Assembly (NCBI RefSeq): GCF_024400215.1
Contig: NZ_CP053748.1
Location: 558,001-622,000, forward strand
From: Massilia sp. erpn
Lineage (GTDB): Bacteria; Pseudomonadota; Gammaproteobacteria; Burkholderiales; Burkholderiaceae_D
DNA: 64,000 bases
Reading direction: 5' to 3'
Below the pieces are notes generated by a model. It was not told the DNA's origin and ran no database searches. It saw nothing but the letters and a program-made list of their open reading frames with translations. Made by a program: the position numbers and the translations under genes. Shown piece after piece: positions 7,378 through 16,671 of this stretch (its first letter is position 1; each line of letters begins with the position of its first letter).

Positions 7378-8231
7378 GCGGCATCTCCTTGCGGATATTG
7401 GTACAGGTTCAGCATCTTGCGCGCACGCGCCACGAAAGGCGGCGCGATGACGCGGCCGTCAACGACGGAAAAGCCGGTATGCGCCTCGGCATAGGCGGTA
7501 ATGGTGCCAAGGCAGGCTTGCAGCTCGTCCTCAGGCAAGGCGAAGATGCGCTTGACCACGGCCACCTGGTCGGGATGCACCACGGCGCGCGCGGTAAAGC
7601 CTTCGGCCCGCCCGTCCAGGCAATCCTGTTCGAAGGCCGCCAGGTTCATGATGTCGGCGCCACTGCCGAAATTGGCCGTATCGATGGCAGCGATGCCGCG
7701 CTGGGCGCAGGCGGCGCAGAAGCGCCCGCGCGCATACGCCAGGTAGGCGGCATTGCTGCGGTAGAGCGAAGCGCCCATATCGACACGGCCGAACATCATG
7801 GCGTCGCTAAGGGCGGCGATCGCCTCCAGCTGCGCCACGCCGCCAGGCGTTTCGATAATGGGCACGACGCGCAGCGCCTGCCCGCCTTCGCGCAACACCG
7901 TGCGGCACAGCCGGATTTCAAAATCCGACTCCACTTTCGGCAGCTGCACGAAAAGCAGGCTGCCCGGCTGGCGTCGCAGAAAGGCGTCCAGCGCCGCCAG
8001 GTCCTGCAGGCCGGCCAGCGACATCAGGCTGTTGATGCGCAGGCCGAAGCGCAGGCCGCGCGCCAGCAGCGGTCCCAGTTCCAGCTGCGCCAGCATGTTG
8101 CGCGCCTTCTCCTTGTCGCGCACATGCACCGCATCTTCCAGATCCAGGATCACCACATCGCTGCCGAAGCTGGGATTGGCGGCCTGCGGGTTGAACTTCA
8201 ATATAGAGGTGTTGAGATAAGCGATGTCCAT
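7362..8231 (-). CDS. HpcH/HpaI (CitE-like) acyl-CoA lyase
   Basis: 289 residues with the CitE/malyl-CoA lyase pattern: SDVVILDLEDAVHVRDKEKAR, GLRINSL, LLFVQLPKVESDFEI, VPIIETPGGVAQLE, and MFGRVDMGASLY near the Mg/CoA site, with FTARAVVHPDQ toward the end. Such enzymes cleave or form beta-hydroxyacyl-CoAs from an acyl-CoA and a 2-oxo acid such as glyoxylate. Its place between a dpgB-like gene and the OCD/MaoC pair suggests it makes or breaks a CoA-bound C-C bond in the pathway. Whether it acts on the aromatic glyoxylate released by DpgC or on a separate short acyl-CoA is open. Confidence 0.85.
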   Translation of the reverse strand: MDIAYLNTSILKFNPQAANPSFGSDVVILDLEDAVHVRDKEKARNMLAQLELGPLLARGLRFGLRINSLMSLAGLQDLAALDAFLRRQPGSLLFVQLPKVESDFEIRLCRTVLREGGQALRVVPIIETPGGVAQLEAIAALSDAMMFGRVDMGASLYRSNAAYLAYARGRFCAACAQRGIAAIDTANFGSGADIMNLAAFEQDCLDGRAEGFTARAVVHPDQVAVVKRIFALPEDELQACLGTITAYAEAHTGFSVVDGRVIAPPFVARARKMLNLYQYPQGDAACTLN

Positions 8232-8246
8232 GCCGCCTCCTTGCGC

Positions 8247-8981
8247 TTACTGCGCCGCGCCGGGCAGCCTGGCGTAGCAGCGGTGCTGGGCCGCCAGGAA
8301 ATGGCCCACGCTGTCCTCATACGCGCTAGCATAGGATTCCTCCAGCAGGCGGCGGCCAAGCTGCGTGGCAACCATGCTGTTGGACGCCGTATGCGCTGCG
8401 ATGGCGGCCACTTGCTGCGCAAAGCTGGTGGCAGGACAGACGGTATCGACCAGGCCCTGGGCCAGGGCGGTATAGGCATCCAGGGCGCCGTTCAGCAACA
8501 AGAGGCGGCGTGCCTGGCGTAGTCCGATCTGGCGCGCCAGGCGGAACACGCCCATGCCGGGCAGATGGCCTTGCGCCAGCTCAGGCACGGCGAAGCTGCT
8601 TCTTTCGCTGGCCAGGCAGGCATCAGCCCCCAGTGCAATCTCGAAATGGATGCCGCTGCACACACCGTCCACCAGGGCCACGCTGGGCGGTGCCAGCTCG
8701 CGGAAACGCTGCAGCAGCTGCTCGCGCTTGCCGTACAGGCGCAGCTCCGGCAAGCCGGCGGCAACGCCGCGTGCCAACCCCAGTCCATGGAAGACGATCA
8801 GGCGGCAGGCGGCATCGGCCTCGATGCGCTGCAGGGCTTCCTCCAGCCGCGCCAGCAGCGCCGCATCCTGCAGCGCGCCGGCATCCTCGGCCTGGCAATC
8901 GACCAGGACCACGCCCGGCAGCGGGCGGATGGCGTCCAGTCCCTGGTCTTCTTCGTTGTGCTCAGCTATCAGTTTCAGCAT
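8247..8981 (-). CDS. dpgB: Crotonase-family protein, DpgB-like
   Basis: A 244-residue enoyl-CoA hydratase/isomerase-fold protein. The core reads LIVFHGLGLARG, APPSVALVDGVCSGIHFEIALGAD, SFAVPELAQGHLPGMG and ARRLLLLNGALDAYTALAQGLVD. Compared with dpgD in this operon it is more diverged: the usual CAGAD oxyanion stretch is not obvious. In glycopeptide clusters DpgB is a diverged crotonase that helps DpgA finish 3,5-dihydroxyphenylacetyl-CoA. The DpgB label rests on this divergence plus operon company with dpgA, dpgC and dpgD; a generic hydratase is the alternative. AAGGA lies about 9 nt before the ATG. Confidence 0.7.
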   Translation of the reverse strand: MLKLIAEHNEEDQGLDAIRPLPGVVLVDCQAEDAGALQDAALLARLEEALQRIEADAACRLIVFHGLGLARGVAAGLPELRLYGKREQLLQRFRELAPPSVALVDGVCSGIHFEIALGADACLASERSSFAVPELAQGHLPGMGVFRLARQIGLRQARRLLLLNGALDAYTALAQGLVDTVCPATSFAQQVAAIAAHTASNSMVATQLGRRLLEESYASAYEDSVGHFLAAQHRCYARLPGAAQ

Positions 8982-9019
8982 GACAGATATCCTTAAAATG
9001 GTTGAATGCAGTGCCGATC

Positions 9020-9784
9020 TCAGATGACGCTATCGCCGCCGTCGATGACGATATGGCCACCCGTCATCCACGACGATTCCTCCGAGGCGAGGAAAACGGC
9101 CGCCCCGGCCATGTCTTCCGGCACGCCGGTGCGGCCCAGCGGCAGCTCCTTGGAACGTTCGCGCCACAGTGCCGGCTGGTCACGCCATTGGTAGGCATTG
9201 CCGTTGGTCGCGGTCAGTCCCGGCGACAGGGTGTTGACGCGGATGCCGTGCGGTGCCAGTTCCAGCGCGGCGCTCTTGCCCAGCATCGCCAGCGCAGCCT
9301 TGCTGCACTGGTAGGAACTGAGGCGGCTGATCGCCTTGAAAGCGCTGATCGAGGCAATATTGATCACGCTGCCGCCGGCCTGACGCCGGATATTGCTGCG
9401 CGCAAAGCGCTGTGTGGCAAAGAAGGGAAAGCGGCTGTTGACCTGGAAGGAACGCTCATAATCTTCAGGTGAATGCTCCAGGAAGGATGTCTTGATGACG
9501 ACCCCCACATTGTTGACCAGGATGTCCGCCGCCCCCAGCAAGGCATCGGCGGCCACGAACAGGCGCTCGACCGCATCCTCATCCTGGCAGGCCAGTTGCA
9601 GCCACTCCACGCGCCGGCCTTGCTGTGCCGCCTCCGCAGACAACTGGCGCGCGCCCTCGGCATGCTGGTAGGCCGTCACCAGCAGGTCGGCGCCCTCGCG
9701 GACGAAGGCGCGCGCGATAGCCAGCCCGATGCCGTTCGAGGCACCGGTGACGATGGCCTTCTTGCCTGCCAGGCGGCCGCTCAT
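9020..9784 (-). CDS. SDR-family NAD(P)-dependent oxidoreductase
   Basis: 254 residues of classical short-chain dehydrogenase. The Rossmann motif is VTGASNGIGLAIA near residue 13, NNVG lies near residue 91, and the catalytic Ser and YxxxK are in SSYQCSKAALA. The tail RTGVPEDMAGAAVFLASEES...GGHIVIDGG is typical of FabG/glucose-dehydrogenase types. It would oxidise an alcohol or reduce a ketone. Following the alpha-oxoamine synthase and TauD genes, a natural substrate would be the beta-amino ketone made by the synthase; this is inference. Its ATG overlaps the TauD gene stop (ATGA). Confidence 0.88.
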   Translation of the reverse strand: MSGRLAGKKAIVTGASNGIGLAIARAFVREGADLLVTAYQHAEGARQLSAEAAQQGRRVEWLQLACQDEDAVERLFVAADALLGAADILVNNVGVVIKTSFLEHSPEDYERSFQVNSRFPFFATQRFARSNIRRQAGGSVINIASISAFKAISRLSSYQCSKAALAMLGKSAALELAPHGIRVNTLSPGLTATNGNAYQWRDQPALWRERSKELPLGRTGVPEDMAGAAVFLASEESSWMTGGHIVIDGGDSVI

Positions 9785-10842
9785 ACCGGTGCCTCCTGCA
9801 TCCAGGGCAGCGTGATACGCTGGCCGGAGCCGGAACCGGGATGGATGCCACCGCGCAGCGCGCCCGCCGCCACTTCGCCATAGCTGGAGCGGTAGCTTTC
9901 CGGCAGCGCGCGGCTATTCGTCATCGACAGCCAGAGCCGCAGCAGATTGCGGTGGCGCTCGGGATCGGCGTGATTGCGGAAGGCGCGCCGCGAGTGGTAA
10001 GTGACGAAGGAATTGAAGAACAGTATCTGCCCGGGCTCCAGCATGAAGGAGTAGCTGAAGCGCGCGTCGTTGCACAGTGTGTCCAGATAATCCAGGGCTT
10101 CGGTCTGGATCGGCTGCAGGCGCGGCACGCGCTCGTCCTCCTGAGCCCAGTCGATGAAGTCGCGCAGATAGGTGCTGACGAAACGGCCCTCGTGCACGGC
10201 AAAGATGGGGCGCATTTCCAGCAGGCGCTCGCCCGGGGCGTCCCATTTCGGCTTGGCGTAGCAGAAGGGACGGTACAGCACTTCCAGCAGGTCGGGCCGG
10301 GTGCGGCGGATTTCATCGTGCACCGCGAGGCTGTTCAGCAGCAGCGACTCGCCGCCCTCGGCGGCGGCATGCACGGACAGCATGCCGACCACGTCGCACA
10401 GGTCGGTGTGGTACTGCAAGGCGCCGCGGCTATGCACACCGCGCACTTCCAGGTCGTCCGGATCGCCGCCCGCATCCTTGATGTTCATGATCAGTTCACC
10501 GGCATCCGACTGCGAAACGCAGCTGCCCAGGTATTGGCCCAGGCTCCAGAACAGGCAGCGCAGCTCGGACTCGCGGTAGCGCTCCACCGGCAAGCCGTCG
10601 ATGCGCACCACGCCGCGCCCCTCTTCCAGCTCGGCCGCCAGGCCTTGCAGGGCAAGCGCCAGCTCGTGCAGCGGAAAGTCGCGCGCGCGCAATTGCTCCA
10701 GCGGCCGGCCGCTGGCCATCGCCCGCACCAGGGCGTTATTCAGCTCGGCCAGTTCCCCCGCCGTCAGCGTATGCACCCATGCCGGGTCGGCGCTGAGCTG
10801 GGCCGCGCTCCAGGCCAGATTGCTCTTGATTTCGCTATCCAT
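9781..10842 (-). CDS. TauD/TfdA-family Fe(II)/2-oxoglutarate dioxygenase
   Basis: 353 residues of the clavaminate-synthase-like fold. The iron ligands are probably H145 and D147 (LQYHTDLCD) and H283 (FVTYHSRRAF), with the oxoglutarate-binding Arg in the following HRNLLRLWLSM block. The N-terminal about 75 residues are helical and resemble those of TauD-type enzymes that act on amino-acid-like substrates. Expected chemistry is hydroxylation, desaturation or ring formation on a pathway intermediate at the cost of O2 and 2-oxoglutarate. It lies 21 bp after the alpha-oxoamine synthase gene and is coupled by ATGA to the SDR. No near functional homologue can be named from sequence alone. Confidence 0.87.
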   Translation of the reverse strand: MDSEIKSNLAWSAAQLSADPAWVHTLTAGELAELNNALVRAMASGRPLEQLRARDFPLHELALALQGLAAELEEGRGVVRIDGLPVERYRESELRCLFWSLGQYLGSCVSQSDAGELIMNIKDAGGDPDDLEVRGVHSRGALQYHTDLCDVVGMLSVHAAAEGGESLLLNSLAVHDEIRRTRPDLLEVLYRPFCYAKPKWDAPGERLLEMRPIFAVHEGRFVSTYLRDFIDWAQEDERVPRLQPIQTEALDYLDTLCNDARFSYSFMLEPGQILFFNSFVTYHSRRAFRNHADPERHRNLLRLWLSMTNSRALPESYRSSYGEVAAGALRGGIHPGSGSGQRITLPWMQEAPV

Positions 10843-10863
10843 GCTTGCTCCTTTCGCGTGCGC

Positions 10864-12081
10864 TCAAGCTGCCATCGGCGCGGCGGCGGGCAGGCGCTTG
10901 ATGATGCGGGCCAGATCGCGGATCTCCTCCTCCGTTTGCCCGGAGCGCATCATCACGCGCAGGCCGGCCGTGCCGCGCGCCACCACCGGGAAGAAGACCG
11001 GCGACACGTAGTAGCCGGCCTGATACAGCTCGATGGCGCGCTGCACCACGTCGGCGTCGGCCACGCTGACCAGGCGGATGGGGAAGCTGGAGCCGGCCTG
11101 CGGCGTGGGCAGCAGCTCATCGAACAGGGCGATATTGGCGGCCAGTTTCTGCTGCAGCAGGCCCAGTTCCGGCGTGCGGTGGATGTCGGCCGAGGCCAGG
11201 CAGGCGCCCACGGCGGCGGTGTTCATCGGCTGGGAGTAGCCGATGGCGCCGGCATAGCGGTCGATGATGCGCAGCTCCTGCTGGCTGCGCTGGCCCAGCA
11301 TGATGGCCGCGCCGCTGGCGCCGAAAGCCTTGTTCAGCGTGGCGACGACGATGGTGCGGTCGTCCAGCTCCGGCAGGTGGGAGCGCACATAGCCCACGCC
11401 ACGCTCGCCATAGGCCGACAGCGAATGGCTGTCGTCGTAGTAAATGTGCAGATCGTATTTCTGCTGCAGCGCGGTCAGCTCCTGCACCGGCGCGTAGCCG
11501 CCCAGGCTGTCGGCGCCATCGCAGACATAGGACACCGTGCCGTATTTTTTACAGGCGTCCTCGATATATTGCAGGTCGTGGTGGGGACAGGTTTCCACCT
11601 GGGTTTCGTCGGCGCAGATCGGCTTGGTGTGCAGCATCGACACGTGGCAGTTCTTGTCGAACACCATGACCGGCTTGCGCCCGCCGCTCAGGTGGCCCGA
11701 AGCGATCAGGGGCAGCACGCCCGACGTGGCCACGCTGGCGGAAATGGCGGTGACGATCTGCGAGTGGAACAACTCGGAGAGCGACGCTTCCAGCTCCATC
11801 AGGGCGGGAATCTGCACCCGCGCGCGCGTGATGCAGTGATCCAGCACGCCAAAGCGGCGCAGGGCATCGACCGCGCCTTCGATGATCTTGGGGTGCTGGT
11901 CAAGATCGAGATAGGAGCAGCAGCTGAAATTGGTGAAGCTGTGGCCATCCGGCGTGTGCAGGCGGTTGTTGCGCAGCTCGCCGACGATGCCGGCCAGGCC
12001 GTGGCGCTCGGCCTCGTCCCAGAAGGTGTTGCCGATGCTGACCATTTTCTCGTTGTTGCGGAACAGATTGCGCGTCTTCAT
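10864..12081 (-). CDS. PLP-dependent alpha-oxoamine synthase (BioF/KBL-like)
   Basis: 405 residues of fold-type I PLP enzyme. The internal aldimine Lys is K251 (ATLNKAFGASGA). D216/H219 in YYDDSHS replace the usual DEAH, and H146 in FDKNCHVSM matches the ring-stacking His of 8-amino-7-oxononanoate synthases. NFSCCSYLDL is the typical N-terminal substrate strand. The family joins an acyl-CoA to a small amino acid with loss of CO2. In this operon the acyl-CoA could be 3,5-dihydroxyphenylacetyl-CoA or a short acyl-CoA made by the CitE/MaoC pair. It sits where a transaminase (HpgT) would be expected in a classical Dpg pathway; whether it transaminates instead is untested. Confidence 0.87.
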   Translation of the reverse strand: MKTRNLFRNNEKMVSIGNTFWDEAERHGLAGIVGELRNNRLHTPDGHSFTNFSCCSYLDLDQHPKIIEGAVDALRRFGVLDHCITRARVQIPALMELEASLSELFHSQIVTAISASVATSGVLPLIASGHLSGGRKPVMVFDKNCHVSMLHTKPICADETQVETCPHHDLQYIEDACKKYGTVSYVCDGADSLGGYAPVQELTALQQKYDLHIYYDDSHSLSAYGERGVGYVRSHLPELDDRTIVVATLNKAFGASGAAIMLGQRSQQELRIIDRYAGAIGYSQPMNTAAVGACLASADIHRTPELGLLQQKLAANIALFDELLPTPQAGSSFPIRLVSVADADVVQRAIELYQAGYYVSPVFFPVVARGTAGLRVMMRSGQTEEEIRDLARIIKRLPAAAPMAA

Positions 12082-12127
12082 CTGAATGCCTTTCTTGGTT
12101 GAATTCGGTGGGAAGGAAGCGCCGGGC

Positions 12128-13194
12128 TTAGAAGCGGGCCAGGCAGCATTCGATGGTGGCGCCCGGCCCCATCGTCATCATCACGGCGTAGTCGCCACGC
12201 TGGGCCACGTCCTCTTCGATCAGGCGCTGGTGGGAAAACAGGAAGGAGCCGGAGGACAGATTGCCCAGGTCTTTCAGCACGCCTTCCGTATGCCGCACGG
12301 CGTGCGAGGACAGGCCCAGATTGAACTTGACCGCATCGATCACCTTGCGCCCGCCCGAATGCACAATCCAGTGCTTGATATCGTGCAGCTTGAGGCCGAA
12401 TTTGTTCAGCAAGGCCTTGATCGGCCGCTCGGCGTTGTCACCGATCACATAGGGAATGTCGCGGTCGAGATAGAAGGAGTACTTGCCCTCTTCGTAGTCG
12501 AAGCGCATGGCGTCGATATGCTCGCGCATCATGTGCGAGGTGAAGCCGAGGATTTCCGGCGCGGCGCGCTCGCCCGGTTCTTCCTGATAGCCGAAGACGG
12601 CTGCCGCCACGCCATCGCCGAACAGCGAGTTGACCACCGCCGTGCGCATGCTCATGTCGAACACATAGGAGGCGGAGCAGATTTCGGCGCACACCAGCAA
12701 GGCGCGGCTGCCCGGATGCAGGCGGCAGAAGTTGACCAGGGGCTGCATGCCGTTCAAACCGGCGTTGCAGCCCATGCCCACCACGTCGAGGCGGTGCACG
12801 TCGGGCCGCAGGCCGGCCGCCTTGATCAGGTGGGCCGACAGGCCGGGACAGAGAAAACCGGTCGAGGTGACGCAGGCGATATAGTCGATGTCGCTGGCCT
12901 GCAGGCCGGCGCTCTCCAGCGCGCGCGCAATGGCGGCCTGGCCGGATGCGACGGCTTGCTCGCGGTGCTTGCGGTTCAGGTCCAGGCCGCTCTCCGCGGC
13001 CAGCAGGCCGTTCTCGTCCGGCTCGCCCAGGCTCAGATAGCGCGAGGCGATGTGCGTGCTGCTGAAGAGCTTGGTAATCTTCCGGTCCGTCACCCCGAAC
13101 AAGGCCACCACCTCATCCTGCTGATAGCGTTTGCCGGGATTTTCGGTGGCGACACTCAATAAGCGAGGCCCCGCCGCGTGCGTGCTTCCAGTGT

Positions 13195-13198
<4 letters not shown>
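12128..13198 (-). CDS. dpgA: DpgA-type III polyketide synthase
   Basis: 356 residues. The chalcone-synthase-type triad is C144 (VVGMGCNAGLNG), H280 (WIVHSGGRKVID) and N313 (LGNLSSGSF). Further DpgA-like blocks are FLCPGLSAHLIK, MRTAVVNSLFGDG and YLDRDIPYVIGDNAERPI, plus a GPGATIE C-terminus. DpgA condenses malonyl-CoA units into 3,5-dihydroxyphenylacetyl-CoA, released with help from DpgB and DpgD. Those partners in the same operon make this far likelier than a generic alkylresorcinol or pyrone synthase. Its ATG overlaps the dpgD stop (ATGA), indicating tight coupling. Confidence 0.92.
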
Positions 13199-13922
<724 letters not shown>

Positions 13923-13926
<4 letters not shown>

Positions 13927-15317
13927 GCCGCACCGCCTTTCGCGGCCAGCGCCAGCGGCATGGCTTGCGCCAGACGGCGCGTCAGCAGCGCGTAGCGCGC
14001 AATCATCAGCACGGCGGCTGCGCTGAGGCCGATGACGAAACCCCACCAGACCTGCTGCGGCGCGGCCGCCGGCCCGTGCGCGGCGCGCCAGGCGAGCGGA
14101 AAACCGATCAACCAGTACGAGGCCAGACAGATCAGGAAAGGCAGGCGGGTATCCTTGAAGCCGCGCAGCGCGCCGCCGCAGGCGACCTGCACGCCGTCCG
14201 ACAGCTGGAAGGCGGCAGCGATCAGCAGCAGCGCGGCGGCCAGGGTGGCGACTTCGCGTTCGGCCGAATACAGTTGCGCGATCTGGCGGTGGAAAGCCAG
14301 CAGCAGCAGGGCCGATACAAGCATGAGCACGAGGCAGGCCAGCATGCCGCAGATGCCGCGCCAGCGCGCCTCGTCCAGCCGGCCCTCGCCCACGGCATGG
14401 CCGACGCGCACCGAGATGGCGGCCGCCAGCGCCATCGGCACCATATACATGATCGAGGTGTAGTTCATGGCGATCTGGTGCGCCGCGACGGCGCTGACCG
14501 AGATGGTGCTCATCATCAGCGTGACGGCGATGAAAAAGCCATGTTCGGCCAGCATGGTGCCGGCAATCGGCAGGCCAAGGCGCAGGATTTCAGCCATGGT
14601 CTGGCGCCGCGGACGGCCGCCCGGTGCGCGGCGCAACAGCGCCAGCCGCTGGGAACGGCAAACATACGCCAGCGCCAGCAACAGCATCAGCATCAGCCAC
14701 ATCGACAATGCACTGGCGACGCCGCAACCGATGCCGCCCAAGGCGGGCGCGCCGAGATAGCCGTACATGAAGACCACATTGCCGGCCACGTTGAACAGCA
14801 GGCCGGCGACGGAGATGCCGAGAATCAGGCGGGTCAGGCCCATGCCTTCCAGCACGAAACGGAACACCAGGAAGCAGCAGATGGCGGGGGCGCCCCAGGA
14901 GATGGCGCGCACAAAGCGCTCACCCATCCGCTGCAAGGCCGGGTCCATGCCCAGCGCCGCCAGCAGCGGCCCGGCCAGGAATTGCAGCAGCACCAGCATC
15001 AGCACGCCCAGGACCAGGGCCAGCAGCAGGCCATGGCGTACATAATCCCCCATCTGCTCCAGACGGCCGGCGCCATGCTGCTGCGACACAATCGGCGAGA
15101 GCGCGGTCAGCACGCCCTGGGCGGTGAGGAAACACAGCAGCCAGACATTGCTGCCGACGCCCACCGCCGCCAGGTCCATGCCGCTGATATGGCCGGCCAT
15201 CATGACGTCGATGAAATGCATGGCCGAGATCAGCAGATTGCTGCCGATCAGGGGCCAGGCCAGCATGGCGAGGGCGCGCAATTCGCGGCCCAGGGAAAGG
15301 GGGAAACGGCTTGTCAT
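13923..15317 (-). CDS. MATE-family multidrug/metabolite exporter
   Basis: 464 residues with about twelve hydrophobic segments. The N-terminus LAMLAWPLIGSNLLISAMHFIDVMMAGHIS and the mid-protein stretch LRLGLPIAGTMLAEHGFF are typical of MATE transporters, which expel cationic or aromatic compounds using Na+ or H+ gradients. As the first gene of the operon and coupled to dpgD by GTGA, it is the natural exporter for the product and possibly a self-protection device. No clear Shine-Dalgarno precedes ATG 15317 (AT-rich leader). A TATATG hexamer at 15389-15394 (minus strand) is a plausible -10 about 70 bp upstream. Confidence 0.9.
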
Positions 15318-15397
15318 TTATATCAATATTAAAAAGAAAGCACGAAGTCGAGGCAGGCAAATGCTACGTCGGCCCTCGCGCCAGCCGCCATATACTG

Positions 15398-15467
15398 TTC
15401 GGTTCTAGCCGATCGGTTTTGGCTGTTCGGTTCTCGCCATTCGGTTCTAACTATTCGGTTCTAACCA
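15398..15467. repeat. Five 14-bp tandem repeats upstream of the dpg operon
   Basis: Units start at 15398, 15412, 15426, 15440 and 15454, each exactly 14 bp, consensus TTCGGTTCTAACCA; a decayed sixth (TTTGGCGCC) follows. The core GGTTCTAACC has a partial dyad. The array ends next to the putative -10 TATATG of the MATE-dpg operon, and overlaps where a -35 would be. A multi-site regulator-binding region is the likeliest meaning; phase-variable spacing is another. Confidence 0.75.
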
Positions 15468-15558
15468 TTTGGCGCCCCTCAAAATAATTCGGCTGCTTGT
15501 CGATTCGCTCCTGGCTGTTTCGTCTATTCAAAGAGTCATCAACAACCAGAGAAGGAGC

Positions 15559-15897
15559 ATGAGGAAGATCATCGCGGCACTACAGATTTCGCTCGATGGG
15601 TTCATCGAGGGAGTGGGTGGGGAGCTGGATTGGATCGATACCTGGGACGACAGCTTCGGGCTGGTGCCGCAGATCGATACCTGCATTCTCGGCAGCGGCA
15701 TGTATCCCGGCTATGCACAGTACTGGAGCGCGATTCTGGCCAACCAGGATCATGCGGCGGGACAGGGGAGGCCGACTATGCGCGCTTTGCTGCACGCACG
15801 CCGCATATCGTGCTGTCGAGAACACTGAAGCATGCAGCGTGGAGTAATACGCGGATCGTGCGGGATATCGAGGATATCCGCACACTGAAACAGCCCT
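15559..15897 (+). pseudogene. Dihydrofolate-reductase-like (RibD C-terminal) pseudogene
   Basis: From ATG 15559 (GAAGGAG just upstream) the protein begins MRKIIAALQISLDGFIEG, typical of YwjB/RibD-C reductases, and continues to HAAG. A single-base loss near 15759-15763 then shifts the frame; the family sequence resumes in another frame as EADYARFAARTPHIVLSRTL and RDIEDIRTLKQP before a stop at 15897. The C-terminal third, including the usual GG-rich nucleotide-binding segment, is missing. It is therefore both frameshifted and truncated. It has no evident link to the dpg operon. Confidence 0.75.
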
Positions 15898-15924
15898 GAG
15901 GCTGCTCGACAGCCGATCGGCGGG

Positions 15925-15941
15925 GGCAAACCTGGTTTGCC
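15925..15941. terminator. Short palindrome between convergent genes
   Basis: GGCAAAC (15925-15931) and GTTTGCC (15935-15941) form a 7-bp stem with a 3-nt loop between the DHFR-like pseudogene and the SRAP gene. No U-tract follows on either strand, so termination is uncertain. Confidence 0.3.
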
Positions 15942-15972
15942 TGAGCTACGCGGTCGGGGCCAGTGAGGCGCC

Positions 15973-16662
15973 TTAGAACAGCGAGCCTTGTGCGGGCGGC
16001 GAGGCTGGCGGTGCTGCCTTTGCAATGGTTTGCCTGGGCGCGGCGTAGGCCTGCAGCAATTCGGCCGGATACAGCTGCAGGAAGGCGCGCGCCATTTCGG
16101 GATTCTTACAGCCCAGCCAATCGTCGTAATCCTCGGGGCGGATAATGACGACCGAGCGCTTCTCGTCGTCCGCACGGTGGAAGCGGCGCATCAGGCCATG
16201 TTCGTCGGCGTTGACGGTGAGCTGCGTGAAGGAGTGGCTTCTGCCGCCGTCCACCTCATCCCATGAACGCCAGATGCCGGCTACTGCATACGGCGACTTG
16301 TCGGCCATCCCGATGGCCCAGCGCTCGTGCTTCTGCTGCTCCCAGTTCGGCTCGAAGATGGCCATGGCAGGCACCAGGCAAAGTTTCGATTCGGCCCAGG
16401 CGCGCTTGTAGGTCCACAGCTCACCCACGGTCTCGCTACGGGCGTTCATGGTGCTCATGCTGCGGCCGGGCTGCATATGGCGCTTGGGGACGAAGCCGTA
16501 ATTGCCCAGCAGGCCTTGGCGCTCGCCGCGCTCGTTATGAATGATGAAGGGCGCCTGGTAATCCTGATAGATTTCCTCGCGCCAGTCCTCCCCTGCTTCG
16601 ATCGGTGTGCGGAACCAGTCGAAGCAAATTTGACGGGGGACGGTGATGTAATTGACGCACAT
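15973..16662 (-). CDS. yedK: SRAP-domain protein (HMCES/YedK family)
   Basis: 229 residues. Cys2 directly after Met is the catalytic and crosslinking residue of SRAP proteins. The family blocks MNARSET, AWAESKLCLVPAMAIFEPNW, FTQLTVNADEHGLMRRFH and RSVVII follow, with WLGCKNPEMARAFL near the end. Members attach covalently to abasic sites in single-stranded DNA and shield them until repair. The tail (QTIAKAAPPASPPAQGSLF) is Pro/Ala-rich and ends in a QGSLF sequence that resembles a clamp-binding QxxLF peptide. It stands alone between a pseudogene and a TPR gene. Confidence 0.9.
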   Translation of the reverse strand: MCVNYITVPRQICFDWFRTPIEAGEDWREEIYQDYQAPFIIHNERGERQGLLGNYGFVPKRHMQPGRSMSTMNARSETVGELWTYKRAWAESKLCLVPAMAIFEPNWEQQKHERWAIGMADKSPYAVAGIWRSWDEVDGGRSHSFTQLTVNADEHGLMRRFHRADDEKRSVVIIRPEDYDDWLGCKNPEMARAFLQLYPAELLQAYAAPRQTIAKAAPPASPPAQGSLF

Positions 16663-16671
16663 GGCTAGAGC

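Noticed and set aside
9841..12102. 753-codon plus-strand open frame across the TauD and oxoamine synthase genes
   Set aside because: It spans two clear enzyme genes on the other strand and reads as low-complexity Gln/Gly/Ala/His sequence; no start signals or motifs.
15398..15467. CRISPR-like array
   Set aside because: Units of 14 bp abut with no spacers; no cas genes nearby.
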